Shown: positions 8,453 to 17,806 of the stretch, piece by piece | Position numbering within the stretch: the first letter of the stretch is position 1 | How the letters are laid out: every line of letters starts with the position of its first letter | Assembly: GCA_903870545.1 (NCBI GenBank) | Contig: CAIQDI010000024.1 | Location: 1 to 64,000 of the forward strand | Origin: an uncultured Pseudomonadota bacterium | GTDB lineage: Bacteria; Pseudomonadota; Gammaproteobacteria; Methylococcales; Methylomonadaceae | Direction: 5' to 3' | Length of the DNA stretch: 64,000 nt | Position numbers and translations under genes: made by a program | The notes under the pieces: model-generated | What the model was told of the DNA's origin: nothing | Databases searched by the model: none | The model's input: only the letters and a program-made list of their open reading frames with translations

Positions 8453-10996
8453 ATGACCAACGCGACAGTGACTTTACTCGGCAACTACGATTTAAACAGC
8501 AACACGTTTAACAACGCCGTTATAAAAAATGGCATGGCGTATTTGCCAGCGGGCGAACAAGGTTTGTTTTTAGTCGATGTTAAAAATCCAAGCAGCCCGA
8601 AATTAGTGAAACAACTCGATTCGCTCGGTTATGTTTATGACGTGACGGTTTCAGGGAAAACGGCGTTTGTGGTCAGTGAAACCGAAGGATTAACGCTTGT
8701 TGATGTCACCAATCCCGCGCAATCAAACGTGTTAAGCACCTTTACCGATTCCATTGGCAACGTGCAACAAGTCGCGGTGGTGGGAAATACTGCGTATTTA
8801 GTCGATTGGGAAAAAGGGCTTTTGATTATTGATGTCAGCAATTTGAACGCGCCGAAATTATCCACGCTGTTGCCGCTTTCGCACGCTAAAAATATGGTGT
8901 TAGCGCGAAATAATACCTTGGCGTTAATTGTCAGTGATTCAAACGAAGTGATTTTAGTCGATGTGACTAACGCCGCCGCGCCTAAAAAGTTAGGTTCGAT
9001 TACGCTGGGAAATGATGTCCGCGATATTCGCGATATTAGCGTTGTGGATGACAATCTCGTGGCGATTGCCGCTGGCGAAGAAGGTTTAAAAATCGTCAAT
9101 ATCAGCAACCCCGCTGCGCCAAAAGTGGTGGGAAGTTTGCCGTTAAATTTAGCGACGGCGGTGACAACCCTAGACAAACAGCACCTTGCCTTGGCAAATG
9201 ACGCAAAAGGGTTAGTCCTTGTGGATGTCAGCAATCCCGCCGTGCCTAAAATAACCGAATCGTTTGCTAATACGCGCGGCGAAACCGTTGAAATCGCGTT
9301 AGACGGTGCGAACCTTTATCTGGTGAATAATTCTGCGAATAAACAAAATTTGCAAATTCTGTCGTTGCCATCTTCCACTTCTAGCGATCCAACATTACCG
9401 TCTGACAATCCAACCACGCCGCCGATTTACACGCTCAGTGTCGATAAAAAAACAGTGAATGAAGGCGACACCGCGACAATAACATTGACGACAAAAAACG
9501 TGCTGGCGGGAACAGAAGTGCCGTTTAAATTCAGTGGCAAAATTTCAGCCGCCGATATGGTCGGCGATTCGTTCCCGGACTCAAAATTTGTGATTGGCGC
9601 AGACGGAACAGCGAAACTTTCGGTGAATTTTAAAAAGGATGCGGTGGCTAAAGAAGGTTCAGAAACGTTAGTAATCACGTTGGACGCGAACAAAACGAAA
9701 ACCGTGACTGTTACGGTTAAAGATATGCCTGTAAGTTCCGCCGTTGTTGTCGATGGTCTAACTGCCACAGTAGAATCGAATGGCGGTCATAAACTCATTG
9801 GCACCGGTTTAAACGATTCATTAACGGGGCTAGCGGGCGCGGATACCTTGCGCGGCGATGCGGGGAATGATTATTTAGACGGTGGATTAGGCAATGATTC
9901 TCTTGACGGTGGTAATGGCAATGACACCTTAATCGGCGGTGAAGGCAATGATTCTCTCAATTCCGGCAGCGATAATGACAGTTTAGACGGTGGCAAGGGC
10001 GACGATACACTCATCGGTGAATCCGGCAACGACACGCTCAATGGCGGTTTGGGGGTTGATTCGATGACGGGCGGCGCGGGTGATGATTATTACTACGTTG
10101 ATAACATCAAAGACACGGTCATTGAAACCGATAAAAATCCCGTCACGGGCGGCAATGATACCGTTGAAAGCACTTCGGAAAGTTACGTTTTAGGTGTCAA
10201 CATCGAGAATCTGATTTTAAAAGATGTGTCGGGCAAAGGGCGAAATGGTCAAGGTAACGCCAGCGACAATACCATTACAGGCAGTTTGGGTGATGATAAT
10301 CTCAAAGGCATGGCGGGCAATGATTCGCTGGTCGGCGGTGATGGCGCGGATATGTTAGACGGTGGTTTTGGAACGGACACACTCGTTGGCGGTAAAGGCG
10401 ACGATTTCTATTTCATGAATAATATCGACGACATCATCATCGAAGATAAAACGGGCGGCATTGACCAAATAGAAAGCAGCGTTGATTTCAATTTAGGGCA
10501 AAGTGCCAACGTCGAATATCTCACCCTGACCGGCAAAACAGCGGTTTATGGAACCGGCAACATGCTGGCTAATTTGATACAAGAAAAAGACGGCGAAAAC
10601 GTTAACAATTATTTTGTGGGTAACGAAGGCAACGACACCTTGAATGGCGGTGGCGGTAATGACACGCTGGAAGGCGGCGATGGTAACGATGAACTGAATG
10701 GTGGTGCGGGTGACGATGTGGCTATTTTTTCGGGGATTTACGACGATTACGAAATCAAGGTCAATGTTGATGCGGAAAATGTGCCGCAATTATCGGTTAA
10801 ATATGCCAATTCGCTGAACCACCCCGATATTTTAGACGGCACCGATATGTTGAACGATGTGGAAACGCTGGAATTTGCGGATGGCGTGCGTTACAACAAA
10901 ACTCAAATTTTACACGACAAAGGTTATGGCCCCGAAAGCAGCGCGAGCAAATTGTTAATTTTGACCGGCGTGGAAGAAACAGGGGGAATTTTATGA
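8453..10996 (+). CDS. LVIVD-repeat / Calx-beta-like / RTX calcium-binding protein
   Basis: An 847-residue protein without a signal peptide. Residues 1-305 are six or more LVIVD-type repeats (beta-propeller-like; [10 protein letters not shown] motifs). About 325-425 resembles a Calx-beta domain ([11 protein letters not shown]). About 445-780 carries blocks of RTX nonapeptides (GGxGNDxLxGG) that bind calcium, separated by linkers ending in ENL/EYLTL. The lack of a signal peptide with RTX repeats points to type I secretion through a C-terminal signal; no exporter genes are in the window. It overlaps the next gene by ATGA. The gene at 5179-5454 is its deleted paralogue. Confidence 0.85.
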   Translation: MTNATVTLLGNYDLNSNTFNNAVIKNGMAYLPAGEQGLFLVDVKNPSSPKLVKQLDSLGYVYDVTVSGKTAFVVSETEGLTLVDVTNPAQSNVLSTFTDSIGNVQQVAVVGNTAYLVDWEKGLLIIDVSNLNAPKLSTLLPLSHAKNMVLARNNTLALIVSDSNEVILVDVTNAAAPKKLGSITLGNDVRDIRDISVVDDNLVAIAAGEEGLKIVNISNPAAPKVVGSLPLNLATAVTTLDKQHLALANDAKGLVLVDVSNPAVPKITESFANTRGETVEIALDGANLYLVNNSANKQNLQILSLPSSTSSDPTLPSDNPTTPPIYTLSVDKKTVNEGDTATITLTTKNVLAGTEVPFKFSGKISAADMVGDSFPDSKFVIGADGTAKLSVNFKKDAVAKEGSETLVITLDANKTKTVTVTVKDMPVSSAVVVDGLTATVESNGGHKLIGTGLNDSLTGLAGADTLRGDAGNDYLDGGLGNDSLDGGNGNDTLIGGEGNDSLNSGSDNDSLDGGKGDDTLIGESGNDTLNGGLGVDSMTGGAGDDYYYVDNIKDTVIETDKNPVTGGNDTVESTSESYVLGVNIENLILKDVSGKGRNGQGNASDNTITGSLGDDNLKGMAGNDSLVGGDGADMLDGGFGTDTLVGGKGDDFYFMNNIDDIIIEDKTGGIDQIESSVDFNLGQSANVEYLTLTGKTAVYGTGNMLANLIQEKDGENVNNYFVGNEGNDTLNGGGGNDTLEGGDGNDELNGGAGDDVAIFSGIYDDYEIKVNVDAENVPQLSVKYANSLNHPDILDGTDMLNDVETLEFADGVRYNKTQILHDKGYGPESSASKLLILTGVEETGGIL

Positions 10997-13110
10997 AAGT
11001 TTGGTTTTCTATTTTTCTGCCGCTGTTTTTCTTCAGCGCGTCTGTTTATGCGGAACGCGCCATGCCGCCCGAATTATTATTGCCGCTGGATGTCACCAAG
11101 AATTCAGCAAAGCAAGCGATTAAATTCAGTTGGCAAAAAGCGACTAATGCCGTTCCGGCGAAAGTGTATGCGTATCGATTGCTCATCAGTGAAACCAGTC
11201 GTTTCAATGGTTACAGTGCCAGTGCCAGCAGTTGCAATACCAGTTGTATTTTCGCGGAAGTCGATAGTGCCACGTTCAATTACAGCACCGATTTACGGTT
11301 GTCGAATAAAGTCTATTACTGGAAAGTGCAAGCGGTGGGCGCAGAAAATGGGTTGTGGTCAACGACACGCACCATTCAAACCAAAAAAGACATTGTCATT
11401 CCGACGATTTCAACTGTTTCCGCGCTGCCGAATCCAGTCATTCAAAATAACGCGCTCACTTTTTCGACCACGTTGAGCAACGAATTACCCAAAGATTTCA
11501 GCGTCAAACTCGATTACGGCAACGGATTAGTTGCCATGTCGGGTTCGGGGAAAAATTACAGCGTCAGTAAATCGCTGAGTAAACAAGGTGTGCAAACGTT
11601 TAGCGTCGGCATTTACGACAGCAAAAATACGCTGCAAGGCAAAACCGCGAGCGGTCAATTTGAAGTCATTGCGCCGCCTCCGCCTGACAATACCGCGCCC
11701 ATTTTGAAAAAATTAAGTGCTGCCAACAGCAGCGTTTTAGGGGAAAACTACGAAATTCAACTCGAAGTTAGCGACGTGGATAATAATTTAAGTTCGGTGT
11801 TAATCGATTGGGGCGACGGTTCCAGCAATCCGCAACCGGTCAGCAACGGTTATGCGTCCTTTTCGCTGTCGCACAGTTACGACACGGCGGGAACGTTTAC
11901 TTGGTCGGCGGTGGCTTCGGATAAAAAAGACGCACAAAGCGAAATGTTGACCCAAAAAGTCACGATTTCAAAAGCCGTGGCGAAAATGCCGAGCATTTCG
12001 GCAATTTCAGCGACACCCGCTTCGGTGGTAACGGGGAATTCCCTGACGTTTTCTGCGACGTTGAGCGCGAAGTTACCCAGCGGTTACAGCGTGAAAGTCG
12101 ATTACGGCAACGGTTTAATCGCGCTTTCGGGTAGCGGCACCCGTTACAGCGTGTCAAAAACGCCGATAAAATTGGGGCAACAACTTTTCAGTATCGGCAT
12201 TTATGACAGCAAAAGTGTGTTGCAATCGAATTCTGCCATGACCGGCAATTTTGAAATTACCAATGCTGCGCCGGTGAATGTCGCGCCCGCGTTGAGTTTT
12301 ATCAGCGGTAATAGTTCGGCAACGACTAATGCCGCGTATTCGGTACAGTTACAAGCCACCGATGCCGATAATAATTTGAGTTTAATTTTTATGGATTGGG
12401 GTGACGGCACCAGCGAATCGAAAAACGCCACCAGCGGCGCAACCGTTTCGTTTTCGCACAACTACGCCACGGCAAATTCATTCAGTTGGAACGCCACCGC
12501 TTACGATTCGCTGGACGCAACCAGTTTGACCGTTTCTAAAACCGTCACCGTTTCCAAACCGGCTGACGTAACTGTGACTAAAACCACCGGCTATTCCAAA
12601 ATCGCCAACAACGGTTCAACGCTTGCCGATTCAGCGAAACTTGGTGCGAATTCCACCGATTGGGCTTGCACCCAAGACAACAACACGGGCTTGATTTGGG
12701 AAGTTAAAACCGATGATGGTGGTTTGCGTGATTTGACTAAAACTTACAGCAATTACACGCCTGACTATCCAAAATGTAATGATGGCGCAGGTTGGTGTGG
12801 CTCTTATTCTAGCAAATATGGCGACAGCACCAACACGGATGGGTTTGTTTCTGCGGTCAATTCACAAAGTTTGTGTGCCAAAAATGATTGGCGATTACCG
12901 ACCAAAGATGAATTGCTCAGCATTGTGAAATCTAGCTCTACGCCAATGATTGACATGACTTATTTCCCGAACACACAAAGCACTTGGTTTTGGTCTTCTT
13001 CGCCTTATGCTGACAGTAGTGACTATGCGTGGAGTGTCAACTTCCTCAGCGGCTATTCGGTCGTCAACTATAAGAGCAACGGCAATTATGTTCGGTTGGT
13101 GCGCGGATGA
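10993..13110 (+). CDS. Secreted PKD-repeat protein with C-terminal DUF1566 variable domain, second copy
   Basis: A 705-residue paralogue of the gene at 5451-7649 with the same order: signal peptide (VYA-ER), fibronectin-like region, two YGNGL beta modules alternating with two PKD modules (WGDGS, WGDGT), and the DUF1566 domain starting [14 protein letters not shown]. The copies have diverged at many synonymous sites, yet share identical DNA on both sides of the variable segment 13012-13086. It starts inside the stop of the RTX gene (ATGA). Product and location are as for the first copy: probably an exported, surface-exposed binding protein with a hypervariable pocket. Confidence 0.82.
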   Translation: MKVWFSIFLPLFFFSASVYAERAMPPELLLPLDVTKNSAKQAIKFSWQKATNAVPAKVYAYRLLISETSRFNGYSASASSCNTSCIFAEVDSATFNYSTDLRLSNKVYYWKVQAVGAENGLWSTTRTIQTKKDIVIPTISTVSALPNPVIQNNALTFSTTLSNELPKDFSVKLDYGNGLVAMSGSGKNYSVSKSLSKQGVQTFSVGIYDSKNTLQGKTASGQFEVIAPPPPDNTAPILKKLSAANSSVLGENYEIQLEVSDVDNNLSSVLIDWGDGSSNPQPVSNGYASFSLSHSYDTAGTFTWSAVASDKKDAQSEMLTQKVTISKAVAKMPSISAISATPASVVTGNSLTFSATLSAKLPSGYSVKVDYGNGLIALSGSGTRYSVSKTPIKLGQQLFSIGIYDSKSVLQSNSAMTGNFEITNAAPVNVAPALSFISGNSSATTNAAYSVQLQATDADNNLSLIFMDWGDGTSESKNATSGATVSFSHNYATANSFSWNATAYDSLDATSLTVSKTVTVSKPADVTVTKTTGYSKIANNGSTLADSAKLGANSTDWACTQDNNTGLIWEVKTDDGGLRDLTKTYSNYTPDYPKCNDGAGWCGSYSSKYGDSTNTDGFVSAVNSQSLCAKNDWRLPTKDELLSIVKSSSTPMIDMTYFPNTQSTWFWSSSPYADSSDYAWSVNFLSGYSVVNYKSNGNYVRLVRG
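13012..13086 (+). other. Putative DGR variable region (VR-B)
   Basis: Counterpart of 7554-7628. Of the 25 codons, the invariant ones (TAT GCG TGG, GTC, TTC, GGC, AAG) mark template positions without mutable A or with unmutated A. The variable ones pair as NNC/NNC or NNT/NNT in every column but one third-base T/C (TAT/AAC), plus one A/G at the third base of TCA/TCG, which also fits an A template. Translation ends YVRLVRG shortly after. Confidence 0.75.
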
Positions 13111-13174
13111 CAGTGTTTTTCCCTTTTGTTTTGGCTGGTGGGTTTTTTGAAGTTAGATTTTTTTGGAGAATGAA

Positions 13175-13438
13175 ATGGTTACAAAAGAAGATTTAAAACA
13201 AGAAATTGAACAACTCGATGAAGGATATTTGGAGTTGGTTTTTCGATTGTTACAACAGTTTCCGCATTTGCAGAAAACCAAACCTGTGATTGATGCGGTG
13301 CGTTGTTCGCGTCCAATTGATTACGGCGTGAATGAAGAAAATAATGATGACACATTGCCTTTTGCAGACGTTAATGATGCGGCGAGTTTCGGACGAGATT
13401 TAAGGCTATCGGCGTGGCTAAGAGAACATCATGCCTAA
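13175..13438 (+). CDS. Small antitoxin of a VapBC-type pair
   Basis: An 87-residue acidic protein starting MVTKEDLKQEIEQLDEG, a pattern seen in DUF2281-like antitoxins that precede PIN toxins. ATG 13175 is chosen over an upstream TTG because GGAGA lies 6 bases before it. It overlaps the following truncated PIN gene by 8 nt. A second copy of its promoter-proximal segment and first codons occurs at about 14453-14528. With its toxin partner broken it may be a relic or may act on a toxin encoded elsewhere. Confidence 0.65.
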   Translation: MVTKEDLKQEIEQLDEGYLELVFRLLQQFPHLQKTKPVIDAVRCSRPIDYGVNEENNDDTLPFADVNDAASFGRDLRLSAWLREHHA

Positions 13439-13676
13439 TTATGTACTTTGCGACACCTGCGTGATTATTGATTTCATGAATGAGCGTAGCAACATTGTGA
13501 ACGAATTGCAGAATCGTAATGTGACGCTGTTTATCAACTCGATAATTGAAATGGAATTGTTGCAAGGCGCACGCAATAAAAATGAGTTGAGAGCCATTGA
13601 AAAAAAGCTATGTTCGTTTCGATGTTTACTTACAATCGTAAAGATTTTAGATTTTTTGATGTTAATCCGCGTCTAA
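13431..13676 (+). pseudogene. PIN-domain toxin (VapC-like), internally deleted
   Basis: The first ~62 residues are a normal PIN N-terminus (YVLCDTCVIIDFMNE with the first catalytic Asp, then a SIIEMELLQGARNK helix with a conserved Glu). The frame then runs into unrelated residues. A PIN C-terminal signature (TYNRKDFRFFDVNPRL) appears in another frame at about 13627-13674. About 50 residues, including the central acidic residues, are missing. The gene is therefore a deletion/frameshift pseudogene facing the intact vapC on the other strand. Confidence 0.75.
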
Positions 13677-14098
13677 CCTTCAAACCAATTTTGTAGCGTT
13701 AAACCTTGAAAGTTTTTAAAGTCGTTCGTGTTTCGCGTGACAAGAATTAAGTTTTGGCTAACGGCGATTGAAGCAATTTCACCATCGGCATACGCACACG
13801 TTAGCCCTTTTAATTGTAATCGCGCTCGTTCTTTGGCGTAGCAATCGGCGGCATATTGATCATAAGGCAAAATAATCAAACCGCTTCTTGATAACATCGC
13901 CAAATAAGATTGTAGTTCTGTTTTTCTTTTAGATTGAATCAGTAATTCGCACCCATAAACCATTTCATGCCACACAATAGCGGCTGTTGCGTAGTTGCCA
14001 TCGTGTTTTTCTAACTGTTGCATCACCGATTCATTCGGCTTGAGTTTGGCGGGTTCTGAAAGAATGTTACTATCGAGTAAATACGTTAATTGTCCCAT
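13673..14098 (-). CDS. vapC: VapC-family PIN-domain ribonuclease toxin
   Basis: A 141-residue PIN protein. Acidic active-site residues are seen in YLLDSNILSE near the N-terminus, WHEMVYG in the middle, YADGEIASIA and a C-terminal TRNTNDFKNF. VapC toxins cut RNA, often tRNA; the exact target is unknown. It follows its antitoxin gene with a 13-nt overlap. Its 3' end touches that of the broken PIN gene, so two toxin modules meet tail to tail. Confidence 0.85.
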   Translation of the reverse strand: MGQLTYLLDSNILSEPAKLKPNESVMQQLEKHDGNYATAAIVWHEMVYGCELLIQSKRKTELQSYLAMLSRSGLIILPYDQYAADCYAKERARLQLKGLTCAYADGEIASIAVSQNLILVTRNTNDFKNFQGLTLQNWFEG

Positions 14099-14364
14099 GA
14101 GAATTCTCGTCCCACACTTGCCAAACGCAATGAATTAAGTTCTGTGTCAGTAAAAGCAATGTCACTTTTTAATTCAGTTCGCCATTGCTCAATGGCAGAA
14201 TATAGCGCATTTTTTTGGCGTGTTAATTTTTGATAATTCGCTTCTGATAACATGACGGCGACGGGTCTACCATGACGAGTTAAATGAATTGCGTCTTCAA
14301 ATTCAAGATCATAAATTAACTGTGGTAGATTATTTTTTGCTGAGGCGATTGTGCTTGTTTTCAT
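14086..14364 (-). CDS. Phd/YefM-family antitoxin
   Basis: A 92-residue protein with the Phd/YefM N-terminal DNA-binding fold (TSTIASAKNNLPQLIYDL, LTRHGRPVAVMLS) and a charged C-terminal region for toxin binding. It lies upstream of and overlaps vapC. It likely represses its own promoter in the 14365-14450 gap, which contains a TATAAT-like AT-rich stretch. Family recognition is from the characteristic RHGRPVAV motif. Confidence 0.82.
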   Translation of the reverse strand: MKTSTIASAKNNLPQLIYDLEFEDAIHLTRHGRPVAVMLSEANYQKLTRQKNALYSAIEQWRTELKSDIAFTDTELNSLRLASVGREFSWDN

Positions 14365-14452
14365 GTAAATAGCCTTTTATTATGGACTTATGCGGCTATA
14401 ATATATCGCGTGGTGGCAATTATCAAACTGTTCGATATGCGGAGTTAATTGA

Positions 14453-14528
14453 GAAGTTAGATTTTTTAGAGATTAAAATGGTTACAAAAGAAGATTTAAA
14501 ACAAAAAATTGAAAAGGCTAGAGGTTAA
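14453..14528 (+). repeat. Partial duplicate of the antitoxin 5' region
   Basis: This stretch repeats the start of the antitoxin region at about 13150-13215: GAAGTTAGATTTTTT, a purine-rich ribosome site, then ATGGTTACAAAAGAAG and the next codons. Only 16 codons remain (ATG 14478 to TAA 14526-14528). It looks like the leftover edge of a duplicated toxin-antitoxin module placed just before the DUF445 gene. Confidence 0.75.
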
Positions 14529-14533
14529 AAATA

Positions 14534-15271
14534 ATGTGTAAAAATTTAGTAAACAAAGTGATTCACGACAAAAATTATTCGACCAACGCTGTCGCGTCAG
14601 GCGTAACGGTTTTGGGGTTAATCAGTGGTTCAGGCTTCATCACGTCGGTGGGATTTTTCGCGCTTTCGGGTGCGATTACCAATTGGCTCGCGGTTCACAT
14701 GTTATTTGAAAAAGTGCCGTATTTAAAAGGTTCTGGCGTAATTCCTGAACGGTTTGAAGAATTCAAAGGCGCGATTAAAACGTTGATGATGTCGCAATTT
14801 TTCACGGCGCAAAACATTGAGCAATTCATCGAAACCGAAGAGCAGGGCGGCGAAAAAATTCTCAATTTAGAACCGCTTTTAAACGCGGTCGATTACGACA
14901 AAATTTACGATAGCTTGGTGTTAGTGATTTTAGAATCGTCATTCGGTAGCATGTTAATGATGATGGGCGGCGTGGAAGCGTTGGTGCCGTTGAAAGAACC
15001 GTTTATCGAAAAAGTCAAAGTCACGCTGGTTGAAATGGTCGATTCCAGCGAATTCAAAACCGCGTTGCAACACGGTTTGAACGCGCAAAAAATCAGCGCG
15101 GATTTGGTCGGTAAAATCGAAACCGTGATTGATAAACGCCTCAACGAACTTACGCCGCAATTGGTCAAAGAAATGGTGCAGGCGATTATCCAAGAACATT
15201 TAGGTTGGCTCGTGGTGTGGGGCGGCGTAATTGGCGGATTGTTGGGTGGCGTATTTAGTTTTTTTGTTTAA
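14534..15271 (+). CDS. DUF445 family membrane protein
   Basis: A 245-residue protein with N-terminal and C-terminal hydrophobic segments (about 22-50 and 225-245) around a soluble helical region. The N-terminal FFALSGAITNWLAVHMLFEKVP motif (compare GxITNWxAVxMLF) is typical of DUF445/YheB-like proteins. Molecular function is not established. The stop is one base before the start of the esterase gene, suggesting a shared transcript. Confidence 0.75.
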   Translation: MCKNLVNKVIHDKNYSTNAVASGVTVLGLISGSGFITSVGFFALSGAITNWLAVHMLFEKVPYLKGSGVIPERFEEFKGAIKTLMMSQFFTAQNIEQFIETEEQGGEKILNLEPLLNAVDYDKIYDSLVLVILESSFGSMLMMMGGVEALVPLKEPFIEKVKVTLVEMVDSSEFKTALQHGLNAQKISADLVGKIETVIDKRLNELTPQLVKEMVQAIIQEHLGWLVVWGGVIGGLLGGVFSFFV

Positions 15272-15272
15272 A

Positions 15273-16046
15273 ATGCAATCGATGAATTTAGCATTTGAAC
15301 AATTTGGTGAAATAGACAATCCGTCGCTGATTATTTTGCACGGATTTTTTGCTTCATCACGAAACTGGCGGCAAATCGCAGAAAAATTAGCGGTGGATTT
15401 TGGTGTTTATGTTTTGGATGCGCGGAATCATGGCGCGTCGCCACATGCTGAAATCATGAGTTATGAAACGATGGCGGCAGACGTGGTGCAATTTATTATT
15501 AAACATAAATTGAAAAACGTCACGTTGATGGGTCACAGCATGGGCGGTAAAACCGCGATGTGGTTGGCGTTGAATGATTCGGAATTGGTGGAAAATTTAA
15601 TCGTGGTCGATATTGCGCCGATTGACTATAAACACAGTTTCCAACCGTTAATTCAAGCGTTGCAAAATTTGCCGCTCGCCGAATTAAGTAATCGAAAACA
15701 AGCCGAATTATGGCTCGCCGAATGGATTCCAGAACTCAGTTATCGCCAATTTTTGCTACAAAATTTAGTGCTGAAAAGTACCGGTTATCAGTGGCGCATT
15801 GATTTGGCGATTTTTAAACACAACGCACCGCATATTTTGCGTTTTCCAACCGTTGAAAATGGGCAACAATTTGTCGGTCGAACGTTGTTTCTCGCGGGTG
15901 AAAATTCACGCTATCTTAGAAAAAATAGTATTGAAACGTTATTTCCCTTCGCCCAAATTCAAATTATTCCGAACGCTGAACATTGGATTCACGTTCAACA
16001 ACCCGAAGCCTTTTTAAACGCTGTGACGGACTTTTTACAATTTTGA
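15273..16046 (+). CDS. Alpha/beta hydrolase (YbfF-like esterase)
   Basis: About 257 residues in the alpha/beta hydrolase fold: oxyanion loop LHGFFASSRNW, DARNHG, nucleophile elbow GHSMGG with its Ser, a DIAPIDY strand, and a C-terminal NAEHWIH with the catalytic His. This matches the YbfF esterase group that cleaves acyl-CoA/acyl esters in vitro. ATG 15273 follows the DUF445 stop at once; ATG 15282 is another possible start. Substrate unknown. Confidence 0.82.
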   Translation: MQSMNLAFEQFGEIDNPSLIILHGFFASSRNWRQIAEKLAVDFGVYVLDARNHGASPHAEIMSYETMAADVVQFIIKHKLKNVTLMGHSMGGKTAMWLALNDSELVENLIVVDIAPIDYKHSFQPLIQALQNLPLAELSNRKQAELWLAEWIPELSYRQFLLQNLVLKSTGYQWRIDLAIFKHNAPHILRFPTVENGQQFVGRTLFLAGENSRYLRKNSIETLFPFAQIQIIPNAEHWIHVQQPEAFLNAVTDFLQF

Positions 16047-16056
16047 AAATACAATT

Positions 16057-16554
16057 ATGAAAATACTTTTTATCGGTGGTGTTAAAAGCGGCAAATCGCG
16101 CCTGGCAGAAACCGCCATTTTAAAACACGCAGGCAACGTGAAACCCTATTATTTGGCAACAAATGACTGTTTCGATGATGAAATGTCAACGCGCGTGTCG
16201 GCACACAAACAGCAACGACAATCGGCATTTGAAACCATTGAAGAACCCGTGAAACTATTGGAAACGTTGCAATCGTGTCAACGTCCGGTTTTGGTTGAAT
16301 GCGTGACGATGTGGCTGAATAATATGCTGTATCACGACATTTCAGAACAGCTGATTTTAGCGGAACTGAAAGCGGTAATGGATTTGCCGATTGATTTGGT
16401 GTTGGTTTACAACGAAGTGGGTTTGGGCGTTATTTCAGATAATGTGTTGGCGCGACAGTTTGTTGATTTATCAGGCAAAGCCTCGCAGTTAATAGCGCAG
16501 CGTTGTGAGCAGGTGTATTTTTGCAGCGCAGGTTTAGCGTTACGCATGAACTAA
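16057..16554 (+). CDS. cobU: Adenosylcobinamide kinase / adenosylcobinamide-phosphate guanylyltransferase
   Basis: A 165-residue protein with a P-loop GGVKSGKS at the N-terminus and the HKQQR motif holding the His that forms the GMP intermediate. VYNEVGLGVI and a C-terminal region follow as in CobU/CobP. It phosphorylates adenosylcobinamide and adds GMP in late cobalamin assembly or salvage. No other cobalamin gene is next to it. It shares a probable transcript with the esterase and lplT genes. Confidence 0.88.
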   Translation: MKILFIGGVKSGKSRLAETAILKHAGNVKPYYLATNDCFDDEMSTRVSAHKQQRQSAFETIEEPVKLLETLQSCQRPVLVECVTMWLNNMLYHDISEQLILAELKAVMDLPIDLVLVYNEVGLGVISDNVLARQFVDLSGKASQLIAQRCEQVYFCSAGLALRMN

Positions 16555-16556
16555 TT

Positions 16557-17735
16557 ATGAGTCAATATTTCGTTGCGTTACTGATTGCCCAATTTTTATC
16601 GGCATTCGCGGACAACGCCATTTTGTTCACCGTGATTGCGCTGGTGATGCACGCCGCGAATCCCGTGAGTGGGTACATTCCCGCGTTGCAAAGTTCGTTT
16701 CTGGTTGCCTTTGTTATTCTTGCGCCGTGGGTCGGCACGTTTGCTGATAAACAGCCCAAAGCGCGGGTGTTAATGCTAGCGAATTTAGTCAAAGCGTGCG
16801 GTGCGGGTTTGTTACTTTTACAGGTTGAACCGCTGATTGCTTACGCGATTGTCGGAAGTGGCGCGGCAATTTACAGTCCCGCGAAATACGGCATTTTGCC
16901 CGAATTGGTGAAGCACGACGAATTAGTCAAAGCGAATAGTTGGATTGAAGGCTCGACCATTTTAGCGATTTTATTGGGAATGGTGATTGGTGCGAAAGTC
17001 GCGGATTACTCCATTCAAATCGCGTTAATCGGCACAATTGGACTGTTTTTATTATCGGCGAGCATCGCAAGTTTGTTGCCATTAACGAAAATTTCACACT
17101 CCCCAATTCAAAAAATGGGAACGCGGGAAATTTCCGCGTTACGAAATTTTGCCGAACAAATTCGCCAATTTTTCACCACGCCTCGCGCCCGATTTGTTAT
17201 TTTAGGCGGTTCGTTATTTTGGGCAAGTGCCGCCACGTTGCGTGTGATTTTGGTTGCGTGGTCGCCGTTGGTTTTAGATTTACACAGCGCGACAGAAATT
17301 GCTCAACTGACGTTATTTTTAGCCGTGGGCATTATTATCGGTTCGGCGATTGTGCCGTTTTTAATTCCTCTGGAACATTTGCGCCGCGCGAGATTTGCCG
17401 CTTACGGTATGGCGTTGTTGATAATGGCGTTGAGTTTTACCGAAACAACTTGGGCAGCACGAACGGCATTATTATTGATTGGCACGATGGGCGGCATGTT
17501 TATTGTGCCAATCAATGCCGCGCTGCAAGAATTGGGTCAGCAAACCATCGGCAGCGGTCGAGCGATTGCGTTACAAGGTTTTTTTCAAAATGTCGCGATG
17601 TTGCTGGCGGTGGGCAGTTACAGTTTTGCCGCTGCACAACAAATCAGCCCAATTCTCGCCATGTTGAGTTTAGGCGGATTGCTGTTGATGTCGTCATTTA
17701 TCGTCGCATTATATTTACCGCGTGCAACAAAATGA
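16557..17735 (+). CDS. lplT: Lysophospholipid transporter (LplT)
   Basis: A 392-residue major-facilitator protein with about 12 membrane segments. It starts MSQYFVALLIAQFLSAFADN and carries the LplT-like loops TFADKQPKARVLM and SGAAIYSPAKYGILPEL. LplT flips lysophospholipids across the inner membrane for re-acylation. No acyltransferase (Aas) domain or gene is adjacent. ATG 16557 is used because it follows the cobU stop; the longer frame overlaps cobU. Confidence 0.88.
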   Translation: MSQYFVALLIAQFLSAFADNAILFTVIALVMHAANPVSGYIPALQSSFLVAFVILAPWVGTFADKQPKARVLMLANLVKACGAGLLLLQVEPLIAYAIVGSGAAIYSPAKYGILPELVKHDELVKANSWIEGSTILAILLGMVIGAKVADYSIQIALIGTIGLFLLSASIASLLPLTKISHSPIQKMGTREISALRNFAEQIRQFFTTPRARFVILGGSLFWASAATLRVILVAWSPLVLDLHSATEIAQLTLFLAVGIIIGSAIVPFLIPLEHLRRARFAAYGMALLIMALSFTETTWAARTALLLIGTMGGMFIVPINAALQELGQQTIGSGRAIALQGFFQNVAMLLAVGSYSFAAAQQISPILAMLSLGGLLLMSSFIVALYLPRATK

Positions 17736-17806
17736 ATTCTTAAACTATTTCGGTTAAAATGTTCTACTAATTTCTTTTGTCGTGTCATTGTTTCGAGGTC
17801 ATTTTC

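Noticed and set aside
13163-13174. Upstream TTG start for the antitoxin (four extra residues)
   Set aside because: The ribosome site GGAGA overlaps those codons, and the duplicated copy at 14478 keeps only the ATG start context.
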